This document shows, piece by piece, positions 1-8,646 of a stretch of 64,000 bases of DNA. The notes beneath the pieces were generated by a model, which saw only the letters and a list, made by a program, of their open reading frames with translations, was not told where the DNA came from and made no database searches. The position numbers were made by a program, and so were the translations under genes. The first letter of the stretch is position 1; the number at the start of each line of letters is the position of its first letter. Location: positions 66,785 to 130,784 of the forward strand of contig CAJTTB010000006.1 of the NCBI GenBank assembly GCA_910579175.1, read 5' to 3'. This DNA is from an uncultured Oscillospiraceae bacterium. GTDB taxonomy: Bacteria > Bacillota > Clostridia > Oscillospirales > Ruminococcaceae.

Positions 1-2
1 TC

Positions 3-998
3 TTTCTCTTTGGTGCCAGTGAACAAACCATATCTTATGGCATAGATTATCTAAACATCTATATTGCAGGTACAATCTTCGTACAGCTTTCCTTGGGTCT
101 TAACCCCTTTATCTCCACCCAAGGATTTGCAACCACCAGTATGCTAACGGTAATTATAGGCGCTGTTACCAATATTATATTAGATCCCATCTTTATCTTT
201 GTATTGAATCTCGGCGTAAAAGGGGCTGCGATTGCCACTATTATTTCTCAGGGTATCTCTTGTTTTTGGGTATTAAACTTTTTACTTGGAAAGAAAACAA
301 AATTAAAAATTCAAAAAAAATACTTAAAATTAAAATCTTCTGTCTTATTGCCCATCATAGCTTTGGGTGTTTCTCCCTTTATTATGCAGAGTACAGAAAG
401 TCTATTAAATATCGCTTTAAATTCTTCTCTACAAAAATATGGTGGAGACCTGTCAGTTGCTTCTATGACTATTCTATCCAGTTTAATGCAATTAATTATG
501 GTGCCCCTCAGTGGACTTACACAAGGTGCTCAACCAATTATTGGATACAATTTCGGTGCCAAAAATGTACAAAGGGTACAAAAGACTTTTCGATTGTTGT
601 TGATCTCTGGCATGTCCTTTACCATTTTATTATGGTCACTGATGATGATACAACCGCAAATATTCATTCGTCTATTCAATGATGATCCTCAATTAATTGA
701 ACATACCGTTTGGGCACTGCGTATTTATTTGGCAGGCGTCTTTATTTTTGGAGCACAGGTTTGTTGTCAACAGACTTTCATTGCGATTGGTCAAGCCAAA
801 ATCTCATTACTATTGGCATTGCTTAGAAAAATCATCCTATTAATTCCTCTGATCTATTTATTGCCTCCTTTCTTCTCTGACAAAGTATTTGCTGTATTTC
901 TTGCAGAGCCAATTGCAGATATTTTGGCAACCTGCGTGACCATTCTCACCTTCCGATTTCAGTTTAAAAAGATTATCAGTCAATTGGAGATCGTATAA
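3..998 (+). CDS. MATE family efflux transporter, 5'-truncated by window edge
   Basis: Membrane antiporter of the MATE family, which exports drugs or metabolites using a cation gradient. The window opens inside the gene: the frame is open from base 3, so the first in-window start-like codon (TTG at 93) is not the true start and roughly the first 100-130 residues are missing. About 331 residues are visible, nearly all in hydrophobic membrane segments. The segment GAQPIIGYNFGA matches the second-half MATE signature. It ends about 150 bases before the kinase-like gene on the same strand. Substrate cannot be read from the sequence. Confidence 0.88.
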   Translation, partial: FLFGASEQTISYGIDYLNIYIAGTIFVQLSLGLNPFISTQGFATTSMLTVIIGAVTNIILDPIFIFVLNLGVKGAAIATIISQGISCFWVLNFLLGKKTKLKIQKKYLKLKSSVLLPIIALGVSPFIMQSTESLLNIALNSSLQKYGGDLSVASMTILSSLMQLIMVPLSGLTQGAQPIIGYNFGAKNVQRVQKTFRLLLISGMSFTILLWSLMMIQPQIFIRLFNDDPQLIEHTVWALRIYLAGVFIFGAQVCCQQTFIAIGQAKISLLLALLRKIILLIPLIYLLPPFFSDKVFAVFLAEPIADILATCVTILTFRFQFKKIISQLEIV

Positions 999-1085
999 AT
1001 CACACCAAATACAAAAAATATTTTCTTATTTTTCATAAAATTATTTTTTAAAATCAAAAAATATAGTGCATTTTTACAGATTATG

Positions 1086-1094
1086 TGCTATAAT
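1086..1094 (+). promoter_or_regulatory. Extended -10 promoter for the kinase-like gene
   Basis: TGCTATAAT is an extended -10 box (TG-N-TATAAT) about 60 bases upstream of the start at 1152, in an AT-rich intergenic region. No good -35 is evident, as is usual for extended -10 promoters. Confidence 0.5.
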
Positions 1095-1151
1095 AAAGAT
1101 GTCAAACATATTGTTGTTTTATCATACAATCATATCAAAGGAGGCTTTTAA

Positions 1152-1781
1152 ATGAACAAAAATATTATCATTACCATTGGACGACAAAATGGCAGCGGTG
1201 GTAGAGAGATTGGTAAAAAATTAGCTGACCTTTTAGGTTTTGCCTTTTATGATAAGGAATTAATTCAGCTTACCGCACAAAAAAGCGGAATCCATGAAAA
1301 TATCTGTAAAAATTCTGAAGAAACCGCAACAAACAGTCTATTGTATTCACTTTCTACAGCTGCTTGGGGTGGTGCCCCCTTGGGAACAGAGCTTCCAATT
1401 ACTGACCGTATTTTTATCGCTCAGTCCGAAATTATCAAACAACTTGCAGCAGAAAAATCCTGTGTTATTGTGGGAAGATGTGCTGATGATGTATTAAAGC
1501 ATCATCCAAATTGCATTTCTGTATTTATTCATGCAAATCTACCCTTTAGAGTAGACAGAATGGTTCATCTATATCATCTCTCTGAAGAAAAAGCAGAAAA
1601 AGAAGTAAAGCGCATGGACAAGAAACGTGCCAATTACTACAGCTATTTTACAGATAAAAAATGGAATAACATGGAAAATTATAGTCTTACTATCAAAAGC
1701 TCTGATTTAGGAATTGATGGATGTGTCGAACTCTTAAAAAATATTGTACAACAACGGCAAAAACAATTGGAAAATAAATAA
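1152..1781 (+). CDS. Cytidylate kinase-like family protein
   Basis: 209-residue P-loop nucleotide kinase-like protein of the cytidylate kinase-like (AAA_26) family. The P-loop GRQNGSGGREIGKK lies near residue 10, and IVGRCADDVL near residue 107 resembles the second conserved block. It is not the housekeeping Cmk; the substrate in this family is generally unknown. Start supported by AAAGGAGG 7 bases upstream of ATG. It forms its own unit, with an extended -10 promoter upstream and a strong terminator downstream. Confidence 0.8.
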   Translation: MNKNIIITIGRQNGSGGREIGKKLADLLGFAFYDKELIQLTAQKSGIHENICKNSEETATNSLLYSLSTAAWGGAPLGTELPITDRIFIAQSEIIKQLAAEKSCVIVGRCADDVLKHHPNCISVFIHANLPFRVDRMVHLYHLSEEKAEKEVKRMDKKRANYYSYFTDKKWNNMENYSLTIKSSDLGIDGCVELLKNIVQQRQKQLENK

Positions 1782-1874
1782 TCTCTGACTTTATATCAAT
1801 CTCAATTATTTAGTTACTGTCAAAAAATGTCTACCCACCTATGATTTAAAGCTCAATTTTTATCAACACTTTTT

Positions 1875-1915
1875 GTGCATCTATTCAGAAAATGCGAATA
1901 GATGCACTTTTCTTT
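1875..1915 (+). terminator. Intrinsic terminator of the kinase-like gene
   Basis: A 12-bp perfect stem (GTGCATCTATTC at 1875-1886, complement at 1896-1907) is followed by a T-rich run. Confidence 0.85.
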
Positions 1916-1935
1916 TCTAAATTTTCAAAATGATA

Positions 1936-1966
1936 ACAAAACAGGGTGCGGCTCTTACCAGCACCC
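1936..1966 (-). terminator. Terminator downstream of spoIIR
   Basis: Read on the minus strand, GGGTGC/GCACCC (1944-1949 and 1961-1966) form a GC-rich stem followed by TGTTTTGTT. It lies 50 bases beyond the spoIIR stop and faces the terminator of the convergent kinase-like gene. Confidence 0.65.
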
Positions 1967-2017
1967 CATTCTCAATATTCTTATTACACTCAAATTTCTA
2001 ACGGTTATTTTTATCAT

Positions 2018-2626
2018 TTATGATTGAAATAGATTTTTAATTTTTTCCCAAATTTCTATGACTGCAAACTGAACCTTATAGTGTTGCGGTTTTTCAATTA
2101 TCTCGGCTTGTTGTGAAGTCAAATTTTCTTCCAATTCACTTTCAGGCATTGCACATGGCAGACACATGGGAGGATAAAGCACACACCACCAATTTTTCCC
2201 TTTTGCCTCTCCTATGGTAATACGAACTGCATCATAACGTCCAGCGGGTAAACTAAAATTATCATATACTCTCGTATCAAAAAACATATTGCAAACTTCT
2301 GCATTCACTTGATAATCATATCCCTGACGAGCGATTTCTCTCTGTGCAATTGCAATGATTTTCTCAAGGTTTTTTTGGGCAGTTTCCTTTGCATCTTCTG
2401 TGGAAGTTACCTGATAAAATAAATCCTGTGTCTGTGCCAAAATTCGGTCACGAACCGATAATTTTAACGCCTGATCTTCCTGAGAATCAGAATTCGCTAA
2501 AATATGTAATCGCAACACACTTTCACGAATTTGAACACACTCTTTTGCAAACCCGCTCATAAAACTGGCACAAATTGCAACGAGTAAACCAATACCAACT
2601 GAAACAAAAAGTTTTTTATCTATCAT
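2018..2626 (-). CDS. spoIIR: Stage II sporulation protein R
   Basis: SpoIIR is the forespore-made signalling protein that triggers SpoIIGA to process pro-sigma-E in the mother cell. It is 202 residues with an N-terminal signal/anchor (about residues 6-27). The family core LRLHILANSDSQEDQALKLS lies near residue 39, followed by VRD. It lies 77 bases downstream of coaX on the same strand. The ribosome-binding site AAAGGA (2639-2644) sits in an inverted repeat (see 2633-2672). Confidence 0.93.
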   Translation of the reverse strand: MIDKKLFVSVGIGLLVAICASFMSGFAKECVQIRESVLRLHILANSDSQEDQALKLSVRDRILAQTQDLFYQVTSTEDAKETAQKNLEKIIAIAQREIARQGYDYQVNAEVCNMFFDTRVYDNFSLPAGRYDAVRITIGEAKGKNWWCVLYPPMCLPCAMPESELEENLTSQQAEIIEKPQHYKVQFAVIEIWEKIKNLFQS

Positions 2627-2632
2627 TTATCA

Positions 2633-2672
2633 TTACCGTCCTTTCTCTTGATATCACAAGTATGGACGGTAA
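2633..2672 (-). promoter_or_regulatory. Hairpin over the spoIIR ribosome-binding site
   Basis: Between coaX and spoIIR, TTACCGTCC (from 2672 down, minus strand) is exactly complementary to GGACGGTAA (down to 2633). Nested inside are CTTG and CAAG (2657-2660 and 2647-2650). The 3' arm contains the GGA of the spoIIR Shine-Dalgarno, so the folded RNA would hide it. The pairing is seen in the sequence; regulation is inference. Confidence 0.5.
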
Positions 2673-2703
2673 TTTTTGGTAATATACAATGCTATTAAAA
2701 ATA

Positions 2704-3480
2704 TTATGCTTGATGAGAACGATAATCTTTATAAATTAAATTTAGTCCTTCTAGTGTCAAGGTTTTATCAATGATATCAAACACATCTGTCTGTTGTCCA
2801 ATCATTCGTGCCAGTCCTCCAGTCGCAATCACCTTTGTTTTGGCTCCTAACTGCTCTTCAATATTATGTATAATATTAATGACTGCCCCAGTATAACCAT
2901 AAACAATTCCTGACTGCATACTCATCACAGTTGTCTTTCCAATCACCTTTTCCGGTCTTTCAATCTCTACTTTTGGCAATTTTGAAGTTTTTTCCACCAA
3001 AGCATCCAAAGAAATTTTAATTCCGGGATAAATCACGCCGCCCAAATAAGCCCCTTGATCATCGACAACATCAAATGTGGTAGCAGTACCAAAATCCACA
3101 ACAATCAAATTCCCACCATATTTGTGATAAGCAGCATAAGCATTGACCAGTCTATCCGCCCCTACCTCAGACTGATTATGATATTTATTGACAATATCCA
3201 CATTAATATTGTCTTGAATGGTCAATGGTTCTTTATGCAGATATTTATAAATTGCATTTCGCACCGAATATACAATCTGTGGCACTACAGAGGCAATCAT
3301 CACATCTTCAATCATCTCTAACCGTATTTGATGAATGGAAAAAAACTGCATGATCATCAGTCCCACTTCATCTGAAGTCACATCGCGATTGCTGCCTAAT
3401 CTGAAACTTGCTTTTAATTTATCATGTTCAAAAATACCAAATTCCATATTGGTATTTCCAATATCAACGGTAAATAACAT
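2704..3480 (-). CDS. coaX: Type III pantothenate kinase
   Basis: CoaX phosphorylates pantothenate in the first step of coenzyme A synthesis; type III enzymes need a monovalent cation and are not feedback-inhibited by CoA. It is 258 residues, the normal length. Visible motifs: N-terminal phosphate-binding DIGNTN (residues 6-11), GADRLVNA (about 107-114), and DFGTATTFD (about 129-137), all of the ASKHA fold. ATG preceded by AAAGGAGGGA. It is followed by spoIIR. Confidence 0.95.
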   Translation of the reverse strand: MLFTVDIGNTNMEFGIFEHDKLKASFRLGSNRDVTSDEVGLMIMQFFSIHQIRLEMIEDVMIASVVPQIVYSVRNAIYKYLHKEPLTIQDNINVDIVNKYHNQSEVGADRLVNAYAAYHKYGGNLIVVDFGTATTFDVVDDQGAYLGGVIYPGIKISLDALVEKTSKLPKVEIERPEKVIGKTTVMSMQSGIVYGYTGAVINIIHNIEEQLGAKTKVIATGGLARMIGQQTDVFDIIDKTLTLEGLNLIYKDYRSHQA

Positions 3481-3595
3481 AAAAAATCCCTCCTTTATAT
3501 TCGTTGTGACCTATTCTATCATGATTAACCAACAAACGCAATAGAAATCAGTATAATCCATTTGAATTGATTTGTAATAAAAATTAACTTATGAT

Positions 3596-3625
3596 GATAT
3601 TTTTGTTATTTTTGCCCCATACTAT
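3596..3625 (+). promoter_or_regulatory. Candidate sporulation (sigma-E/K-type) promoter
   Basis: GATATTT, a 15-base gap and CATACTAT resemble the mother-cell sigma-E/sigma-K consensus (GHATATT, about 14 bases, CATACAAT) known from Bacillus. It sits 50 bases before the small gene at 3675. Assigned by eye only. Confidence 0.4.
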
Positions 3626-3674
3626 ATAAGCTGAGATAAATGATGGTTGCAATCAACCAGAAAGGAGCTTTCTG

Positions 3675-3857
3675 ATGAAAAAGATACTACATGGAAATCA
3701 TGCTAGAATCAATCCCGAAGAGGATATGACACCTTTATATCAATCAATGGTCATCACCAATTACGTTCATTCCAAAAGAACGCATGACCAAGCATTATAT
3801 TTAAGAGATGAGGATGTGAAAATGGCAAAAGAAGATATCGACGCCAGACATCTATAA
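3675..3857 (+). CDS. Small protein of unknown function, upstream of cardiolipin synthase
   Basis: 60-residue soluble, charged protein. The start is well supported: AGAAAGGAG lies 7 bases upstream of ATG. No membrane segment, no cysteines. The C-terminal half (DEDVKMAKEDIDARHL) is acidic and helical in appearance; its pattern is faintly like the end of clostridial DUF3787 proteins, but I would not assign it. It precedes the cardiolipin synthase gene by 31 bases and probably shares its transcript. The upstream promoter looks sporulation-type, so a spore-related role is possible. Confidence 0.6.
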   Translation: MKKILHGNHARINPEEDMTPLYQSMVITNYVHSKRTHDQALYLRDEDVKMAKEDIDARHL

Positions 3858-3888
3858 ACAATTAAAATCTGGGAAAGGAGTGTTGTGA

Positions 3889-5421
3889 ATGATTCAAAAG
3901 ATTCTAAAATTAGCGTTTAGCCGTGTGGTTGTCATCAGTTTACTCATACTGTTGCAGACGGCGATTTTGCTATATGGACTGATTTATCTTCAAGAGTTCC
4001 AAATCATTCATCTGGTACTCAATCTATTATCATGGTTGACAATACTTTATATTTTATCTCGCAATGACAATCCAGCTTATAAAATTGCTTGGATGATTCC
4101 AATACTGCTTGTCCCTGTATTTGGTGGATTATTCTACCTTATTTTTGGCTCTAAAAAGTTGCCCAGACATATTCGAAAATATATGAAAACAGTTTATATT
4201 CATACAAAAAATACATTACAACTCCAGTCCGATGATGTGTTGCAACAATTAAAAAACAGTTGCCCTGACGCTTATCGTCAAGCATATTACCTGAATGAAA
4301 AAGCCCTTGCCCCAATTTATCAGCACACCACTTCTCAATTCCTTTCTCCTGGAGAACGCATTTTTGAACGAATGATAGAAGAACTTCGAAAAGCAAAAAA
4401 ATATATCTTTATGGAATACTTTATCATTGAAGATGGAGAGATGTGGCAAAAAATCTTTGCTATTTTAAAGGAAAAAGCCTCTCAAGGGGTTTGTATTCGC
4501 CTGTTATATGACGATTTGGGCTCCATCGCAACGCTTCGTTCTAACTTTCCAAAGGAAATGAAAAAATATGGTATCCAAACTAGAATTTTTAATCCCTTTA
4601 AGCCCTCTTTGGATATTTTTATGAACTATCGCGACCATCGAAAAATCTGTGTCATTGATGGAATTGTTGGAATGACTGGAGGGTTTAACATCGCAGATGA
4701 GTATATCAATGCTCGTGTCAAACATGGTTACTGGAAAGATTCCGCCATTTTAATCAAAGGAGACGCCGTTTGGAATCTAACAATTTTATTTTTACAACTT
4801 TGGGACAATCAAAAGGATACCTTTGAATGTGATCTTTTGGAATATCAACCGCCTCAACATCATTACTTTACAGATGGTTATGTTCAGCCTTTTGGGGATA
4901 GCCCTTTAGATGACGATTTAATTGGAAAACAAGCCTATTTAAATATCATTTATCGCGCAAAAGAATATATCTACATTACAACGCCCTATCTTATCCTAGA
5001 TAATGAAACCGCAACCGCCCTATGCAGCGCTGCACAAAGTGGAATTGATGTCAAAATCATCACTCCTCATATTGCGGATAAATGGTTTGTTCATGCTTTA
5101 ACCCGTTCCAATTACATGCGTCTTATCAAAGCAGGTGTACAAATTTTTGAATATCTCCCCGGATTTATTCACTCGAAAACCATTGTCAGTGATGACATTT
5201 ATGCAATTGTAGGCACAACAAATTTTGATTTTCGCAGTTTTTATTTACATTTTGAATGTGGTGTTTTTCTATATCATACCAAATCCGTTCTAGAAGTTCG
5301 CAATGACGATGACTCTATTCTTACTTTGTGCAAAAAAATCACCCGTCTAGAATTGGAACAGACAAACCCTATTATTAAGTTCATCCAAATGATACTTCAT
5401 ATTTTTGCACCACTGATGTAA
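3889..5421 (+). CDS. cls: Cardiolipin synthase (phospholipase D superfamily)
   Basis: Condenses two phosphatidylglycerol molecules into cardiolipin and glycerol at the membrane. It is 510 residues with two N-terminal membrane segments (about 8-35 and 40-60), the bacterial Cls N-domain, then two PLD domains. Both HKD motifs are intact: HRKICVID (about residue 250) and HSKTIVSD (about residue 425). Start ATG follows GGAAAGGAGTG. It is second in a two-gene unit after the small protein at 3675 and ends at a strong terminator. Confidence 0.93.
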   Translation: MIQKILKLAFSRVVVISLLILLQTAILLYGLIYLQEFQIIHLVLNLLSWLTILYILSRNDNPAYKIAWMIPILLVPVFGGLFYLIFGSKKLPRHIRKYMKTVYIHTKNTLQLQSDDVLQQLKNSCPDAYRQAYYLNEKALAPIYQHTTSQFLSPGERIFERMIEELRKAKKYIFMEYFIIEDGEMWQKIFAILKEKASQGVCIRLLYDDLGSIATLRSNFPKEMKKYGIQTRIFNPFKPSLDIFMNYRDHRKICVIDGIVGMTGGFNIADEYINARVKHGYWKDSAILIKGDAVWNLTILFLQLWDNQKDTFECDLLEYQPPQHHYFTDGYVQPFGDSPLDDDLIGKQAYLNIIYRAKEYIYITTPYLILDNETATALCSAAQSGIDVKIITPHIADKWFVHALTRSNYMRLIKAGVQIFEYLPGFIHSKTIVSDDIYAIVGTTNFDFRSFYLHFECGVFLYHTKSVLEVRNDDDSILTLCKKITRLELEQTNPIIKFIQMILHIFAPLM

Positions 5422-5490
5422 CTTTTAAAAATATACAACCGCTCACGAATAAAAACACATGTCAATATTTCTTATTTATCTTCTATTCAA

Positions 5491-5527
5491 AAGCCCTGTA
5501 TATTTTACAAAATATACAGGGCTTTTT
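5491..5527 (+). terminator. Terminator of cls
   Basis: A 15-16-bp stem (AAGCCCTGTATATTT and its complement) with a 4-base loop, followed by a T run. The gene on the other side converges on it. Confidence 0.88.
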
Positions 5528-5573
5528 GGGGGATACCCCCAATATCATTATATCATCACACCATAATAAACAT

Positions 5574-6245
5574 TTACACTTCATCATCTTTTATGATTTT
5601 ACCTTGCTGTAAAACAACATTTCGATTACAATTTTGAATCACTATTTCGTCATGGGTAGCAATTAGAACGGTAATGCCTCTTTCATTTAATTTCTGTAAT
5701 CTCTGAACAACTTCATATTTATTTTCACCATCCAAAGAACTGGTGGGTTCGTCCGCTAAAATCATTTTGGGATTGGAAACCACCGCACGAGCCACCGCAA
5801 CACGTTGACACTCTCCACCAGATAATAAATGTGGATATAAATCTAACTTATCTGCAATTCCAAGAGATTCACTGATTTCCAATACCATCTGTTTGATACT
5901 GCTCTTTTCAATCCGTTGATACTGTAAGGGCAAAGCGATATTATAAAACACAGTTCGGTTTGGAATCAATGCCATATTTTGAAGAATAAAACTAACATAT
6001 GTATTTCTAAACTGTGCCATTTGTGTTTCAGTGTCTCCAATCGGATCGCCATCATATAAATAGGTCCCAGAACTTGGTTTTAAAATACCGCCTATGATAT
6101 TCAACAGCGTTGATTTTCCAGATCCGCTTGGTCCAGTAATCGCAACCAATTCCCCACTATCTATCTTTAGATCAATATTTTGCAATGCAGTGATGTTGTT
6201 TTTTCGATAAGAAAAATATTTATTGATGCCAATTAACTCAATCAT
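5574..6245 (-). CDS. ABC transporter ATP-binding protein (MacB/lactococcin-972 exporter type)
   Basis: About 223-residue ATPase subunit of an exporter or immunity ABC system. Visible: Walker A GPSGSGKST (about 39-47), Q-loop QNMALIP, signature LSGGECQR, Walker B MILADEPTSS, and H-loop ATHDE. It has the LolD/MacB-like compact form that pairs with FtsX-type permeases. ATG at 6245 has AGGAAG at a better distance than the adjacent ATG at 6248. Last gene of a four-gene minus-strand operon behind a secreted small protein and two permeases, which suggests bacteriocin export and/or self-protection (inference from context). Confidence 0.85.
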   Translation of the reverse strand: MIELIGINKYFSYRKNNITALQNIDLKIDSGELVAITGPSGSGKSTLLNIIGGILKPSSGTYLYDGDPIGDTETQMAQFRNTYVSFILQNMALIPNRTVFYNIALPLQYQRIEKSSIKQMVLEISESLGIADKLDLYPHLLSGGECQRVAVARAVVSNPKMILADEPTSSLDGENKYEVVQRLQKLNERGITVLIATHDEIVIQNCNRNVVLQQGKIIKDDEV

Positions 6246-6264
6246 CATGTCTTCCTTTCACAAT

Positions 6265-7539
6265 CTATTTTCTAAGGGATAAATAAACATTATTTTTTTG
6301 AACACATTTACTTAATAGTAAACAAGTAATCGCCAATATCACAATAGAAAATAATATGGTCTGTTGTACCGCCTCTTCAAATATGATTTCTTCAGACCGA
6401 TTGGTTGTCTTTAATAACACAGAATGAATCCAAACGGCACCCGTCAAAGCTGCTGCAAATTGTAGGATCACAGAAAGTATTATCTTTTGTTTTATCCTTG
6501 TAAAACTACACCCGCAAAGTAAATGAATCGCATAAATTCCTTTATTTTTATGAAAATTCCAAATCTGAACACATAAAAATATACCAGATAACACCACAAA
6601 CAAACAGATGGAAACAACAAAAAGAACACCCTTGATAGAACTAATGGTGCTGGAAATATTTTGAATATAAGAGTGAATAGCCCCTTCGCTAGTGGCATAT
6701 GCCAATCCCAATTGTTCATTTAGTTTGTTAATTTCCGCTTCATAATCCATAATATCTTCGCCATTCTTTATCTGAATATAGCCCCAATTCTTTAATGAAT
6801 AGAGACTCCTTTGGAATTCGGTATCTTCTTCATTGGTTGGTTGCTCTTTCCAATCAAAAAATGGAATTACAATCTGTTGGTCCATAAAATAAGCCCGTTC
6901 ATTTAATGTAATGACTGCGTCTTTTTTGAGAAATCCAACCACTTCAAATGAAATATTTTCTTGCAGATAATTAAATGAAAAGGTATCCCCGATTTCTACC
7001 AATCCCTGATATTCATAACCCAATAACATTGGCAGTTTCTTTTGTTTTTCCCATAAAAAGTCCTCTGACCCAAATCCAGTACCCACTTCTATCTGTTGTG
7101 CCAATCCAAAGATATCATATGTATTCTTGCCAATTTGCAGCGATTTTAAAGAAATTCCGATTGCATCATTGACGCCATAATAATCTTCACCATAATCAAT
7201 TCTAAATTCCTCTTGATAAGGAAACTGGTCTAAAACCAGCAGTGATTGTTTATCCAGCTCCAAATAATTATATTTATCATGCATTTCTTCAGAGAACTGT
7301 TTCATTCGTTCTAGAGAATGTGGTTCTGAAAAAAATTCTCTCAGCGTTTTATAATTTTCCCGATCATAGTTGTCTACTATCTTTAAGTAAACAGAATCAA
7401 CATTCTGTTCATCAAAAACAATTATTTTTTGCGTAATTTGATGATAGTCATAATTGGTACGAATCAAAATTGTCATACCAAATAACAAAATCAAAAAACA
7501 AATAATCACAAATATCATGTCTTTTAAACGATATTTCAT
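6265..7539 (-). CDS. FtsX-like ABC permease, second half of a split bacteriocin transporter
   Basis: 424-residue membrane protein: one N-terminal membrane segment (about 9-28), a large extracytoplasmic domain (about 30-295), and three C-terminal segments (about 300-325, 350-375, 390-410). This is the MacB/FtsX topology. A cytoplasmic FtsX-like segment between the C-terminal helices (about residues 332-345) carries the HLLCG motif. It starts 4 bases after the preceding permease and lies 16 bases before the ATPase. It likely pairs with the 338-residue permease to make a heterodimer, replacing the single large 7-TM protein of lactococcin 972 loci (inference). Confidence 0.65.
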   Translation of the reverse strand: MKYRLKDMIFVIICFLILLFGMTILIRTNYDYHQITQKIIVFDEQNVDSVYLKIVDNYDRENYKTLREFFSEPHSLERMKQFSEEMHDKYNYLELDKQSLLVLDQFPYQEEFRIDYGEDYYGVNDAIGISLKSLQIGKNTYDIFGLAQQIEVGTGFGSEDFLWEKQKKLPMLLGYEYQGLVEIGDTFSFNYLQENISFEVVGFLKKDAVITLNERAYFMDQQIVIPFFDWKEQPTNEEDTEFQRSLYSLKNWGYIQIKNGEDIMDYEAEINKLNEQLGLAYATSEGAIHSYIQNISSTISSIKGVLFVVSICLFVVLSGIFLCVQIWNFHKNKGIYAIHLLCGCSFTRIKQKIILSVILQFAAALTGAVWIHSVLLKTTNRSEEIIFEEAVQQTILFSIVILAITCLLLSKCVQKNNVYLSLRK

Positions 7540-7543
7540 ATTA

Positions 7544-8560
7544 TTATTTTACCCCATTTTTATGAAAAATTTGATAAGACAATATCAGATATAAATATAC
7601 AACTGCCGCAATTATCACCAATATACCAAAAGAATAAATCAAAAAGTTCCATATATAAAAACGAAAATACAGCCTTTGTAGCACAACAAGATAAAAAATT
7701 GTATATCCCATTAAGCCAATCGCTGTATTGATTCCAGTCAAACACAATATATTTTTCAATAATTCCCAATAAATCTGTTGACGTTTCAACCCCAATAGTT
7801 GTCTTACCCGAATTTCTTTATGATAACAGTATAAAATAAAGATTGCCAATACAATCATTAAAATACCAATCAATATCATTACAAGCGTCTGAAGCAACTG
7901 CGCGTCAACTTCATATAAGATATAGCGCTGTACAAAGTTATCATTTTCGGTGATCAAATCAATGGTATATTCCTTTTGTAGTTCGGTGATGCTCCGATTT
8001 ATCACCCGCTTATCTATGGCATCAATGGTTATTTTGCTGGGAATAGAATCGCTTATAGCATCCAGATTGATAAAAACAACATCTTTTAACATATCATTGC
8101 CACTTGAAGAAAATACGCCTGCGATTTCATAAGCCTCATTCAGACAATAAAATTGTCTTTTTCCGGTTTCATCTATTGTGCAATATTTGGAACTTAAAAC
8201 ATTTTCTCCTACAACAGCTTTCTTCTTCTGTTTGAAAAAATCCTCTTTCTGAAAAAATTCACCCGAAACACATCTTTCAATTTCGCTCTCCAATTGACAA
8301 CTGCCACAAATTCCCCATAAAGTAAACTCAGGAATAAAGTCCAATTTTGCAAATACAGTGATGTCTGAATAATTTTCTACAAATTCAGACAATTCTGGAA
8401 AGGAATTTTTTCTAAATATCAACGATTGGGCACGATTAGAAATCAAGGCATTTGACAATGCCACTTGTATATTAATATATCCAATATAATTGATAAAACC
8501 CATTAACAGCAATTCTAATAATAAAAATAAACTAGAAAAACCGAATATTAATCTTTTCAT
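7544..8560 (-). CDS. FtsX-like ABC permease, first half of a split bacteriocin transporter
   Basis: 338-residue membrane protein with an N-terminal segment (about 7-27), an extracytoplasmic domain containing two CxxC-spaced cysteines (CGSC, about residues 85-88), and three C-terminal segments. Between the last segments is the FtsX-like loop EIRVRQLLGLKRQQIYW, matching the cytoplasmic MacB/FtsX loop. It is preceded by AAAGGCAAT. It follows the bacteriocin-like gene, separated by a 16-bp hairpin that could limit read-through, and is tightly linked to the second permease. Confidence 0.62.
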   Translation of the reverse strand: MKRLIFGFSSLFLLLELLLMGFINYIGYINIQVALSNALISNRAQSLIFRKNSFPELSEFVENYSDITVFAKLDFIPEFTLWGICGSCQLESEIERCVSGEFFQKEDFFKQKKKAVVGENVLSSKYCTIDETGKRQFYCLNEAYEIAGVFSSSGNDMLKDVVFINLDAISDSIPSKITIDAIDKRVINRSITELQKEYTIDLITENDNFVQRYILYEVDAQLLQTLVMILIGILMIVLAIFILYCYHKEIRVRQLLGLKRQQIYWELLKNILCLTGINTAIGLMGYTIFYLVVLQRLYFRFYIWNFLIYSFGILVIIAAVVYLYLILSYQIFHKNGVK

Positions 8561-8577
8561 ATTGCCTTTCTATTGAA

Positions 8578-8619
8578 AAGTGATATTGTATCATAAATTT
8601 ATTTTTATGATACAATATC
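8578..8619 (-). terminator. Intercistronic attenuating terminator between bacteriocin-like gene and transporter
   Basis: A perfect 16-bp stem (GATATTGTATCATAAA at 8582-8597, complement at 8604-8619) with a 6-base loop, followed on the minus strand by ACTTTTC. Located 28 bases after the small gene and 22 before the first permease. The short T tract suggests partial termination, giving more precursor than transporter. Confidence 0.65.
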
Positions 8620-8646
8620 CTTTATTATGTTATCGTTTTTTTAATA

